Positions 23,151 to 34,232 of a stretch of 64,000 nt of DNA are shown here, piece after piece. The position numbers and the translations under genes were made by a program. The stretch is from Aphelenchoides besseyi (lineage: Eukaryota > Nematoda > Chromadorea > Rhabditida > Aphelenchoididae): the NCBI GenBank assembly GCA_024699855.1, contig JAMPIQ010000001.1, positions 4,092,001 through 4,156,000 on the forward strand. The letters are read 5' to 3'. The notes under the pieces are model-generated. The model ran no database searches and had not been told where the DNA came from. It worked only from the letters and a program-made list of their open reading frames with translations. Numbering within the stretch: position 1 is the stretch's first letter; each line of letters begins with the position of its first letter.

Positions 23151-24270
23151 CTATGGTAACAGAAATGCAAAACGTTAACATTTCAAAACAAACATTAACG
23201 CAAAAGCAATCTAAAACGATGGAAAATAATCAAATGGACAAAAAGCTTTTCAACGATCTGCAATTGCTAAACACAAACTTTTAAAGATTATGCGTGAATT
23301 TGCTAATTAATTTGATGTTCAATCATTTCGTTTAGTGTGTTCGAAGACCGCGGGTACTACCAGTCTGTTTGATGAATGTTTGGCCTCTTACCCACGAGCA
23401 CAAACGACGACTAGAGCGGGTGTTGTGGCCGAGAGAATGAAAACGGAGAGCAGCATCGGGTACCGCTGCATTTTGCCTCTGGCGAGAGTGGTGGGATGGG
23501 CGACCGAAACGGAGTTTGAGAGCCCGAGGCTCTCGGTTTTTGGGACCTGCGGTTTGATTTTTCCGAAATTTCTTCTCGATTTTGAACAATCGAAATCGTT
23601 GATTTCAAAATGAAAATCATTCTTTTGAATCGACCAAAATTCTTGATGATGATCTTTTATGTGACAGAAATGCACGACTAATGTTCGTTTCCGATGATCT
23701 TCGATTGAGCGAAATGTTTCTGTTGCATTTGAAGACTTTTGGGTACCGATACAAATTGGACACGTGGACAAACGTGGAAAACTTCTTTTTCTTCACGGCC
23801 GCTTACAACTTTCGCTTTTCATTGGATGCTCCGCATTTTCGACTTTTCGCGAGGAGTACCCTATAGGCGTGTCGGGAGTGCTTTTCTTTTGGACCACAGC
23901 CTGCGGCCGCATCGAAAGGTCTTCACAGCGGTTGGAGTTGTCAGTCAAAAATTGCGCGTCAAATTCCCGCATTTACTCGGTCATTCCAATTCGAAAAGCC
24001 CCTACAAGATATCTAATTGGTCCCGAATATGCTCAACCATGACTTTTGGATATTAGAGACATTCGAATGATATCGTTTAGCCACTTGTTTGTTTAAAAAA
24101 ACAGCGTTTTATTGTAGCGACTTTTGGTTGGTACCCGTTGAACGCAACGCAATGGCTGCCGCTGAGCTTTAGTTTAAACGACCGATGGACGTCTTTCTGA
24201 TTTTATTCGAAAACGATCGTTTGAACGTGTCGATTTTATAGGATTCATTTAACGGGCGATAAATTTGTAA
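23151..24270. other. Intergenic region before the transposase-derived gene
   Basis: Overlapping open frames occur on both strands between 23332 and 24060, with no domain, signal peptide or consistent exon chain. I treat them as non-coding. Confidence 0.3.
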
Positions 24271-25131
24271 ATGAACTGTTTCAGTGTATTCGAACGTGTC
24301 CATTTACATCTTGGTCTGATGACCGCCATCACTCCGATTAAGCGGACAGCCGCCGAAATGTCCGAATTCACAATCAACGATCTGTACATTGCAACTGTGG
24401 ACGATTGGAGTGCCATTGCGTTTGCCGCTTCTGTTGGTCTTCTACCAAACAGTCGAACATGTGAACGTTGTAAGCGACCGATGCATTTGGTCAGTCGACA
24501 AGAGAATATCGACAAGAAACGAGTAAGTGGTTTTATTTGATAATCAGATTCCGGTTGTTTTAGTGGATTTGCAAAATAAGCGAAGGAAAGAAGAAGAAGT
24601 ACTGTTCAACGCGGTCTTTACGTTCGGGCACTTTCTTCGAGAAATCACATCTCACTATTCGAACGGTAGGCTCATTGGTGTTGGACTGTAGAAACTCGAA
24701 TTTCAGATCGTTCATATTCTGTACTGGTGGTCGTTGGATGTGCCGCCGAATTTGATCGAACCACTTTGTGGGATCACAGCAAAATCTGCTGCGGACTTTG
24801 CGCTTTTCTTGCGTCAGGAGTGTGTTAAGTGAGTTTGTTGCACATCATCGAATGCAAACGCATCTACAGGTGGCACTCGAGTAAAAAAGATGCAAATGCT
24901 GAAGAAGTTGTGGGAGAAGAGGAAGACGACAGCGATGAGACAACGTCGACTAATAACACAACCAACGGAAATACGAGTCGTTGGGTTCAAGCAAAACGAA
25001 AACTCTCACCTCACGAATCCACAACCTCCGAATTGATCGAAAAGAATTTTCGGGCTGAAGCGAAAGGCGCCGTTTTCGCTCACATCATTCAAGCAATCAA
25101 CAAGTCATTCGAAATCGATTTGATGCTCTGA
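24271..25131 (+). CDS. Merlin/IS1595 (ISXO2)-like transposase-derived protein lacking the DDE domain
   Basis: Four exons. The N-terminal part has a zinc-ribbon pattern: C-E-R-C near 24460, then W-I-C-K and a second cysteine (K-Y-C-S), then S-L-R-S-G-T-F-F-E-K-S-H-L-T. This is followed by a helix-turn-helix-like stretch (I-V-H-I-L-Y-W-W-S to C-G-I-T-A-K-S-A). Order and spacing match the N-terminus of ISXO2/IS1595 transposases, known in animals as Merlin. Instead of the DDE catalytic core, the last exon encodes an acidic Ser/Thr/Asn-rich linker and a short helical end. The frame is intact across all introns, so it looks like a host gene keeping only the DNA-binding half. The exact start is uncertain; Met codons at about 24319 and 24358 are alternatives. 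Confidence 0.65.
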
Positions 25132-26012
25132 GCAAGCAAACTCTTCTATCTTATTAGTTCTAGTCACACTATTTATTTCTGGTGCTTACAAATTCAGTTG
25201 CTTTCAATTACAATGGTTCTTGACAGCGGGTATTGTCTTCTGAAGTTAATAAACGTTTATTCAACTTATTCGATGCAACATTTCCGGAAACATTCCAAAG
25301 TTCGATTAACTTAAAAACAAGATAACAATCAGATTCTCTCAACTGAAATTGCGTCAACGGCATTTGATTGCACACAATGACGTAACACGAATGCTCTCGA
25401 ACTTTAGCTTCTAAATACAAGAATTACAAAGACATAATACAGATGCCAACTGAATTTGGGTGATCTAACAAATGCAAGTGCTCACTGGAGCCCACGTATT
25501 TTAAGTTTAAGTTTTTAGGTTGTTTCGAACTTGCCGTATTCTTAGTTTTCTGGATCTTCTATTTTGAGTCATTTTATTGATAGGGTGGAAAAAAATCAAA
25601 GAGTCATTCAGTGAAGAGTAAAGAAGCTGGCAAACTTGTTTTCTGACTGAATTCGAGCGATTAACAAATACTATGAAGAGCAAGTGACCACAGTCTCTTT
25701 TAAGTTAATCGGATGTCGTTCTGATTGCCAATTCTGTGCTTCATCACGATGTCTTCTTCGTCGTAAGCTTGGCATTGCGTGTAAACAGATTAACTAAATT
25801 CGAGCGAAATTGATATAATTAATTCGGCATTAAGAAGCTCATATTGTCGATCCAATGCAATTAAAAGTGTTTTTCTGATCGCGTTTGAAAATTTTCATCT
25901 GACGTTACGCGACTCAAAACCATCAATTTTGAGTTTCAGAGGAAAGTAAATGCATTCCGACATCCAACCTTCTGTTCGCGAGTAACCAATTTCTCAAGAA
26001 ACCATTGGCTAG
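25132..26012. other. Intergenic region, about 0.9 kb
   Basis: No supported gene. The 25208-25420 minus-strand frame has no motif. The region should include the promoter of the PI3K subunit gene. Confidence 0.35.
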
Positions 26013-27862
26013 ATGGCGTTGACAGATCCCGGAAGTGACTTGGCTTTTTTAAGCGAATTAACGGACATCGATGTCGAACTTCAATCTCAGCGATGGTATT
26101 GGGGAGCAGTTAGCAAAGAGGCGCTCAGTATCGCTATGCAGGTTACAATCTTGACTTTTATTATGTTAATTTGCAGTCATATTTTAGCAAAAACCTACTG
26201 GAACATTTGCAGTTCGTGATGGATCAACACCCGGAAATTACACCGTGAGTCTGAGAAGTTTGGTCTTTGTAATTGATTCGGTACTTTCAGTTAACTGTTC
26301 GCGTTGACGATGCGAATAAACTTGTAAAGATTATTGCCGCTGATGGACACGTCGGTTTCACACCGGAGACTTTGGACTTCGAATCGGTCGTCGATTTGGT
26401 TGAGTACTTTAAACAGACGAGTCTCGAAGAACATAATCCTGCTCTCAAAACACCGCTAAAATTCCCACTACTTCGAGATTCAAATTCAATTGTCGAATCG
26501 TCCCAAGAAAAATCTCTAATACCCGATCGAGTACCACGAAAATTGGCCAAGTCAAAGAAAAGGGTATGTTATATGCAACTGTCGAGGTAGATGAAGAAAA
26601 TATTTCAGGACGCGAAGATTGACAATGAGCACAGAGCAACCGCGTTTGTTTTGCACCACTTTCTCGAGGGGCTGATTGCTGAAATGCAGCGAACTGAACG
26701 CAGACATAACCTGATACTTGCCCAGATCGAAAGTCTGGAACAGGAACACGAACATCACAAAAAAGCAATAAAAGGATACGACAACATTCAGCATTTACTG
26801 AACAGCAATCGTGGAACACTGAAACAGAATTTGGGTTCAGCTAGTGACGAGAAAATCAAAGATACCGTCTCATCAAACATTACACTTCAAGACAAAAGGT
26901 AGACATAGAATTCTTCTTTTATTATTATGCTCTTAGAATTGGACGCGTGCATGACATGAGAAGAAGATTAGAACTTAGTTTGGAAGGTATTGCTCGAATC
27001 AAAGAGGGTTTGCATCGTGAAGATTTGGTTATGACCAAACGAGTTCGAGTAATCAAAGAGTTAGTTCCGTTCGAAATATTCTATTCTTATTTGTGTTTAG
27101 ACGCTGTGATCGTTACACCAATGAACTGCTGGTTTATGGAGTTGATCGTGCATTCATTGAACGAACTACCGATTATGTTCACATGGCGATGCAAAAAGAA
27201 TCGGATAATCTTTTGCAAAATATGCTCAAAGTCAATTTGGTTACCTCCCCTTTCGATTGGGTATAGAGATTATGATTATTGGTTATTCACTGTATTTTTC
27301 AGCTAACAATGAATCCCGACAAAACTTACACGACGGGTCTCGTACGTCAAAGTTTGAAGTTGTTGAAGAAGCGAAACGTGGCAAATACGAATGGAGTTTT
27401 TCTCATGCGTCCATCTTCATCTCGACCTGGATGTTTTGCGTTGTCAATCTCAATGAATGATACGATTTACAACTGCCTGGTTGAATATCGAGAGCCTGAT
27501 AATCCAGCGAAGAACTGCGGCTACGCGTTTCTGAATACGAATCTCTTTTACACAACCCTCTGCGATTTCGTTCGATACTACTCGCTGGTCACTCTTCGTG
27601 AACACAACGAACAACTGGATACCGTTCTGCGAATTCCTGTGTTACGGTAGCTGAAAACGAAAATGAAGTTGAAAAGCTCGAGTTTAGATACTTGGCAACA
27701 GTTAGACGACGAAGAAAGGAAGAACACGAGATGGACGAAATTGATCGAGAGGAAGCTGAACTGATGTCCGAATTGGAATTGGATGATGCGGATCGTTGTA
27801 ATTTTGGCGATTCGACAGACGAAGAGCTCGAAGAAGCGTTCAGTAGTGATTGTAATACTTAG
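26013..27862 (+). CDS. PIK3R: PI3-kinase regulatory subunit (p85/p55/AAP-1-like)
   Basis: Adaptor that binds phosphotyrosine motifs and the p110 catalytic subunit, acting in insulin/growth-factor signalling at the plasma membrane. N-terminal SH2 domain begins W-Y-W-G and carries T-F-A-V-R-D (about 26195), the equivalent of the FLVR motif. The inter-SH2 coiled coil runs about 26590-27230 (R-T-E-R-R-H-N-L-I, M-R-R-R-L-E-L-S). The C-terminal SH2 has V-F-L-M-R-P-S-S-S (about 27400) and ends H-N-E-Q-L-D. No SH3 or BH domain precedes the first SH2, so the protein is the short p55/AAP-1 type. A strongly acidic tail (E-L-E-E-A-F) follows the second SH2. AATAAA at 27939-27944. Confidence 0.9.
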
Positions 27863-28024
27863 ACTACGGGTATTCTAAATTATATCTGCCATATTCTGAC
27901 AACTCACATTCCGATATTCCTGTAACGTTTTATCAAAAAATAAAATATTGCTAACAATAATTAGTCGAGTAGAAATGAAAGAATGTTAAAAGCTCTGGTA
28001 TTTTGACTATAACCCGGACATATT

Positions 28025-28856
28025 TTAAGAACCAAACTCCTGATTAGAAGTCACATTTGAAAGGTGTAAATTCAAAATTTCTTGATTGCATTCCACTGGA
28101 AACGCTGTTGCTTGAGCACCCGTCGAACTGTTAAGCATATCGGAAATTATCTAAAATTTCATAATTCACCTGTGTTCACGTTTACTTCTTACCGTTCGAC
28201 CGTCTGATGAGTTAAAATGCATCTCGTCGGAAGCTGGAAACAAATCATCTCTTCGTGTCTCCTGATAGAATTGGAGTAACTCTTGTGTTACTTTCAGCTG
28301 ACGTTGCACCAACGATAATTCAATTGCACGTTGTCGAAGTGTTTGAGTTAGTCGTTGAATTAGGAGATCTTTAGCGTCCAATTCAGTTTTCGATGAACTT
28401 ATGGGCTGGAGAACTGGCAAAAATTTCGGAGGTCGATCTCGTTGTCCGAGTGTTTTTGTGATGGGCGTCAAAGCGGGTGGCTGATCTTCGTCCTTCTTGT
28501 CCATTCTTTCCAATTGCGGAATTTGCAATGAACGGTTCCGTTTCGATGGAAGAACCGTCAGCGGCTGGAGTTGTGGAGGCAAGTTGTCATCTGAATGACT
28601 TCGTTTCCTCGACAAACTTTTGGACAATTGTGGAGCTTTGAAAATTTCTTGAAATTGTATCAATGGTGGAGGTGATAGATCTTCTTCTTCCAATTCAACT
28701 GCCAATTCCAATTGATCGTCCTAAAAGGATTGTAAGCGAAATTCGAGATCCAACTAAACGAACCAACTTTGACTCTTCGTCGTTGCTTTCTGTTTCATTC
28801 GACTTTCGTGCATCCAAACGTTGTGATCGACGACAAATCCTCGAGTTCGATACCAT
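28025..28856 (-). CDS. Unknown nuclear-type protein with C-terminal coiled coil
   Basis: Three exons give about 245 residues. The N-terminal 30 residues are Arg/Ser-rich. Then come an acidic patch (E-L-E-E-E-D-L), a basic cluster (S-R-K-R-S-H-S) and a Pro/Gln-rich middle. A leucine-zipper-like coiled coil follows (D-L-L-I-Q-R-L-T-Q-T-L-R), and a Ser/Asn-rich tail closes the protein. Introns at about 28677-28720 and 28150-28193 are GT-AG. Composition suggests a nuclear or scaffold protein. I do not recognise the family. Confidence 0.6.
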
Positions 28857-29202
28857 TGCGAGAGAACTAATGTTTCTAGTGAATTGAACAATAATTTTTG
28901 TATTTTTTTGTATAGAAAATTGGAAATAACAATTGGTATTTGATGATATACCAATTTCTTTAATATGCTGACAGTCAAGTCTTCCGAAGAAGTCATAACC
29001 CTCAAGTTTGTTTGTTCATACGGCAACTGTTCTAATAAAAGAAGCTATCAGATGTCTATAGTGTTTATTCATAACAACCTGCGATTAAGTGCTAACAAAT
29101 TATACCGGAGATCATTTAACTTTTGGCCCCGCTGACGGAGAAATGTACAAACAGTTAAGAAGTTTGAATTAAGAATTTGGCCCTTTGATTGGTGGTCGCG
29201 GG

Positions 29203-30306
29203 TTACACGCTCAAGTCTTTGAACGGTTTGGCGAAATGCACAAAATCGCGTCGATGAGTTAACGAGAAACACGGCAACGCCCAAAGTGACCAATGTCTTT
29301 CACCACAAACTGCACGTAACAGCGCCCATTTGCCACGTCTCAATTGTCTCCGACGATTAACGGTTCGACGTTGAATTGCTTCGATGATTGTCTCGTCATT
29401 GAAAATCGCTTGCAACTGTAATATTCAAAGGTTAATGTCGTTTGACCTGAAAACCAACCTGATCACAGGAAACAGCCAAAACAAAGAGACCAAGTAGTGA
29501 AGCTTCAATTGAAAGGCAAACTGTGTGTATGCTAAATTGAAAGTCTTAAGAGTAAAACTACAGAACTCTACTCACACTTTGTAGTGTCGAGCCAACTCGC
29601 CATTAGGACTGTTTTGGCCGGTTGTACTGTTTTCATCGTGATAGATCCACGACAATACGACAATTCCAACAGCATATAAGGCGAGGATACCAACGTAGAA
29701 CACGAATTGTAGGAAATATTTCTGATTGAACTCTCCAACACAGTTATTAACCCATGGACAGTGATGGTCCATCTTCCGAATACATCGTTTGCAGATTCGA
29801 CCTAAACAACAAAAATAATTGAAAGAATTTGAAGTATTCGAACAATGATGAGCCCGCGGAGGTCGATAAGATTCGCAGCGTGAGCATATTGTCCAGTCCT
29901 CGCCAACAAAATGTTTCTTCCGAGTAACAAAGTCGAAATCTGAACTGCTATCGTAATCGTCTTCATCATCCACTTGTTCCCTCTTTTGTGAATTGTCGCT
30001 GAAAACGGCAGTTTGTGGCTGACACATATCACTCACGAGTTTCGACAAATTGGAACAACTCCAGGATCTGTGAGCATCGTACGTAGATGTGATAAGATCG
30101 CCAGAAAGGAGAGAATCACGAAAGAAGTGATGTGAAAGAAACTGTAGAAACTAAAGCCGAAACAAGTATCGAGATTATCTGGAACTTTTCTACCTCGTAA
30201 ATGTCGGTATCACCATCCAAAATATGACCGCATAGTTGGCATAGCACATACAAAAATAAACCAAAAGAGTGCACAACAAACCACAACAATCCAAGCGGAG
30301 AATCAT
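29203..30306 (-). CDS. Golgi-type DHHC palmitoyltransferase (ZDHHC3/ZDHHC7-like)
   Basis: Transfers palmitate to cysteines of membrane proteins. The start at 30306 gives R-L-D-C-C-G-L, similar to the start of the human ZDHHC3 core. Two transmembrane helices and L-T-D-P-G-V-V-P follow. The Cys-rich domain reads C-S-R-C ... [23 protein letters not shown] (about 29745-29880), with the catalytic DHHC intact. Two more helices and the C-terminal segment (F-N-D-E-T, R-G-K-W) match ZDHHC3/7. An unusual feature is a Ser/Asp/Glu-rich insertion of about 25 residues before the Cys-rich domain. Subfamily assignment is good; the Golgi location is inferred. Confidence 0.88.
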
Positions 30307-30573
30307 CGTTTAATTAAAAGTTTCGATGTTATGTTTGAAACTCAAACACGTGAGTCATTTGAACTAAACATTCGAATTAAATTAATACGCTTTGATACAC
30401 GAGAGTAATTCGATTTTGCGTTGAAAAGCAAAAGCAAACGAAAGGGAAATGCAGACTGTCAACTTCAATTTTCTAAACGCAAATTAAAAGGTACGGCAGC
30501 AGCCAGTAGTTGCATGTTGACTATTGAAGGAAGACAATTTGAAGGTAAATAAAGCTTTTATTTTCTTTCCTAA

Positions 30574-31824
30574 TCAAAAGATCGGATCGGCAACAACTTC
30601 GTTTGTTTGCGCCTCCGTGGTGAGCAGATTCGTTTTGATCAACTCAACAAAACTGTGGCTCAAGTTCGTATCCGCATCGTCCGGTTTCAGTAGACGGCCA
30701 TTAGGCTGAAAAGGAAATTAAAACTGAGAAGATGAAACTCACAATTTGTTTAACAATTTCGCTTAGAACAAATTCCGAATCGAAGTCTTTGAAAAATTGA
30801 CCAAATGGAACGATCAATGGCGATCGTCTTTCGAACTTCTCAAGTGCTTGAACCTGTTGTTTGACTGAATTGAAGAGCGAACTAATTGACAACATTTGAT
30901 GCCACGACGAATAGAAGGCAACTCGATAGGGGACGGCTCGTGGATACGATTTGTATAAGCGGTAGATAACTCTCTTTGCCGAACTGTTCACCATCTTCGA
31001 ATAAGCAGTCAAGTGCATGAGTGGTGGAGTAGGAACGGCAAAAATGACAGCATCAGCATCTTCAAGATTGTTGGTTAATCGTTCTGCCCAATACTAAAAC
31101 CACAGTTAGAACTCCAAACAAAGGATATGACTTACTTGAACAAAGCAATCGTGAGTACCGATATTCGTGAGATAATCGAAATCAAAAGAGATCGGGCGAT
31201 TTCTTGCCACATAAGTCAACCGATTTGTTTTCGGATCGCAGATCTCCGACATTTCTTTTTCCAGAGTTTTCGTTGTCAACTGTTTCATCGGCTTCAAAAG
31301 ACTCGGCATGGAAAACGGGTACATGGAGATCGCAATCAAACGGTCAGTCCCATTGCTGAAAAAAACACAAATTTTATAACCAAAACACCACTCACTCGAT
31401 CATCTCTCGAACTGTCTGATCAATTGACGGCTGATCGAACAGAAACGCAGGTTTTGTGTTAAAAGGAGCATACTCGGGCAAAACGTAATCCAATTTACGC
31501 GACAGTTCGTTCCCAAATCGACAATATGCTTCGGCCAAGGGCAAATAATCGCCGGTTGTCAAGAGCGACTTCTGAATTTTCGTCGAGAATCGGTACTGCA
31601 AAGCAGCCAATTGTCTGAAACATTTCAACGTAAACTCGAGATCGTTCAATCACGTACCGACTCAAAGAACTGGAAACACCCGCGTTTTTAATCAATCCTT
31701 GTAGATGATTTATGGCGTAAAAGGGACTTCGTGGTTGGCCACAAGATGAAATCAAAATCGAAGTCCCGGACGTTTTTGGTAGTCCACGAATCGACGAACA
31801 AAGTTGCCCGTTCACTGAGCGCAT
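30574..31824 (-). CDS. Ferrochelatase-like protein without catalytic histidine
   Basis: Six or so exons give roughly 340 residues aligning along the ferrochelatase fold. Visible counterparts are I-L-I-S-S-C-G-Q-P (cf. I-L-L-x-N-L-G-x-P), A-F-L-F-D-Q-P-S-I-D, I-A-I-S-M-Y-P-F-S (cf. YPQYS), T-H-D-C-F-V-Q-Y-W-A-E-R-L and P-L-I-V-P-F-G. In active enzymes the F-S-A-H-S-L-P segment holds the essential His (human His263); here it reads F-A-V-P-T-P-P. The H-I-E motif (human Glu343) appears as D-F-D. The Y-Q-Y-S-C-x-T-T-G segment has also lost its Thr-Thr-Gly. Nematodes lack haem synthesis but some keep ferrochelatase-like proteins of unknown function, and this fits that group. There is an in-frame stop upstream, so Met at 31824 is the start. 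Confidence 0.8.
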
Positions 31825-34232
31825 TTCATTGCAGTTGGCTAACGACCAAAATCCAATGAAATGTGTCGGATAAAAGACAACTGATTTCGGCGATTAAGTT
31901 GACAAGCGAAACCAAAAAGCGGACAACTCTTCCACTCGCCACTTAAACTCCAAAATTTTGGGTAAACAAAAGAAGGTAATTTCGACGAAGGTGCTTGTCT
32001 TCTGCTTTCCGGTCTGTGCACCGATCTATTTCGTGCCATTTTTGTTGTGTAGTCTCGGACTTGTGTTTGAAACCGTTTATTCCTTCTTTCTATCGAGTAC
32101 GAACACCGACCGGCTTAAACAATTCGTTCGGCATCGTCGTCCATCAACCGAAACGATCGGCACTTTTTGCGGGAAATAGACGACGAGTTTGATTTGTGGT
32201 CATTTCGTTGGCATTTGACCCAAAACAAAATGGCCATTAGGAACAAATCACTTTCGCATCTATTTTACTCGTCAGCTGTCGCCTCCAAAGCGATGATGCA
32301 TCGAGGAGGATCGAGTTGTCGTGAGTCACTTCCATTTGTTCTTCACTGATCGTCTGTGCAGTTCGCGCGAATACTCTCGATTTCAATTTCTGCTTATTAA
32401 TTTTGTGGGCGTTTCACGCTGAGCTCTCATTTGTCAGCTTTCGAATGCCCAAATGAGTGACGGAAGTGGACAGACGTCCTGCTGGGTGGCCGAATTGGTG
32501 GAGTGCCGGTTTTCGTTATTTCGGTTCATTCGACGAACACACTTCCGATCAGCTTGTAATGTTTGTTGTGCAGTTGTTTGTGGTGCATTTAATCGTCGTA
32601 TCCGCGCAAAGTCGTTACATAAATAACCGCAATTATTTCGACTGTCGGATTTGACAACTCGCTTGTTAGTTGCTTGCTCGTCGATCCACTTGATGTTCAT
32701 CCATTGCTAAGCATCGACTTGTAATGCCCGCTCATTCACCGAAACGTTGGGGACAACAAGACCCACGGAGCCGCTTATTCGTCGCACACTTTTCAACTTT
32801 CGCGCAAACTCTCAAAAGCTCCGAATTACAAGCGTCCAGCAAATTTAGCGCTTTGACGAGAAGTCGTCTCGGGTTCAGGTCGCCTTTCGATCCACAATCT
32901 TTGTTTGGCTTTTCGTCACACTGCGCGAATCGGCAATTAATTTCCCTCTGCCATCACTCTGCTTCCCCTTTCACCTCCGCCTGACGGTCGAGCTCATGCA
33001 AACGAACAGTGAGCGAGAAAAAGGAACTTCGAGTTTGCGCTGTTCGCTCGTCAAATTGATAATCGTCGTTGTAAGTTCCAAACGTTTAAAGGCACATTAA
33101 CCCTCTTGCGTTACCAATTCGATCTCCGTCCGAATCGCATTAGCCGTAAAGGTCGACGAGCCATCGGAAATTTTGCGGGAGGATTTCGGCGTTTTTCTGC
33201 TCCGAATTTCGTTGTTTTGATTTCCGTCACGTGAACCCAACGAATCCGATGGTCGTCCGGAAAGCGAGTTCTTCCGCCATGATTCATAGGCCAACGAAGC
33301 AGTTAGACGCTCTCTAGAGCTTTTTATTTTGTTTACCGTTGGAGTGAGCACTCGAAAGCCGCGAAATTGACTCCGATCGAATTATTTCCTGACTCGTCAT
33401 TCCTATTTATAATTCATCAGAAGCGTGGACCACCGGACGAAACAGTTGGCGGCGATGAAGCGTGAAATTTCGAGAGTTGACCATGGGCCAGAGGTTTGGC
33501 ACAATGACCGTTGGCCACCACCAATTTCGCTGCTTACCGTTCAAAATGGCGCCGAAGTGCGAAGGCGATGAATTTGAGCATAAAAATTTGAGAGCAGTTT
33601 TTGGCCAAAAATAAGAAAGTCGTTCTCTGCAAGATCAAACGACCACCTTCTTTGAGTCACAACAACCAGGACCCTTTGGTCTTTTTACGACGATCGCTGG
33701 GCAGCTAAAGCACGAACTGAAAAAGGACGAGCGCGTTCGGTTTTTTGTATGTGACGCGTCGGCTTCTCGGTCTCGTTTTCCAACGTCCATTTGACTATTT
33801 TTGCAATTTTTGGCAAGCAATTGCACAAAAAACATCGCTCCTTTCCTGCTACTTTGACATTCGAGAACAACGATTTTGGGTCCTACAAAACCGATGCCCG
33901 TATCAAGCGATTGAGTCTTGTCAGTTCTCTCGTTCTTATCTTTTCGCCACGTTTATCTCCGGGTTTTAACGAGGCACTTTTCCTTCACTGGTTTTCTGTA
34001 CGTTCGTTTCCACATTTCATCGCTCATGATCTCTTGTTGTCTTCCATTGCATGTTTGCCGTTCTGTTCGTGATTCATCGACGATTAGCGCTTTTTATCTC
34101 TAATACTCTTCACTTTTCCAGAGCTCATAACGACATGCTCCACCCGGGTTGAATGATATTTCATATTCTCTTGTTAAGTCATTCATCAAACCGTTTTTCG
34201 ATTCCAGTCTCACCTGTACAACTACTTTAACA
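31825..34232. other. Intergenic region between divergent genes, 2.4 kb
   Basis: Separates the ferrochelatase-like gene (-) from CARMIL (+). A Ser/Arg-rich minus-strand frame of 84 codons at 33097-33351 has protein-like composition but no motif and no exon partner. Several polypyrimidine-rich stretches occur (for example 33940-34110). Otherwise nothing recognisable. Confidence 0.35.

Noticed and set aside
29820..29880. Read-through of the DHHC exon without an intron
   Set aside because: It would insert 17 residues between the conserved Cys pairs; splicing at GT after H-H restores the exact C-x-x-C spacing.
33097..33351. 84-codon Ser/Arg-rich minus-strand frame
   Set aside because: Protein-like composition only; no start context, domain or exon partner.
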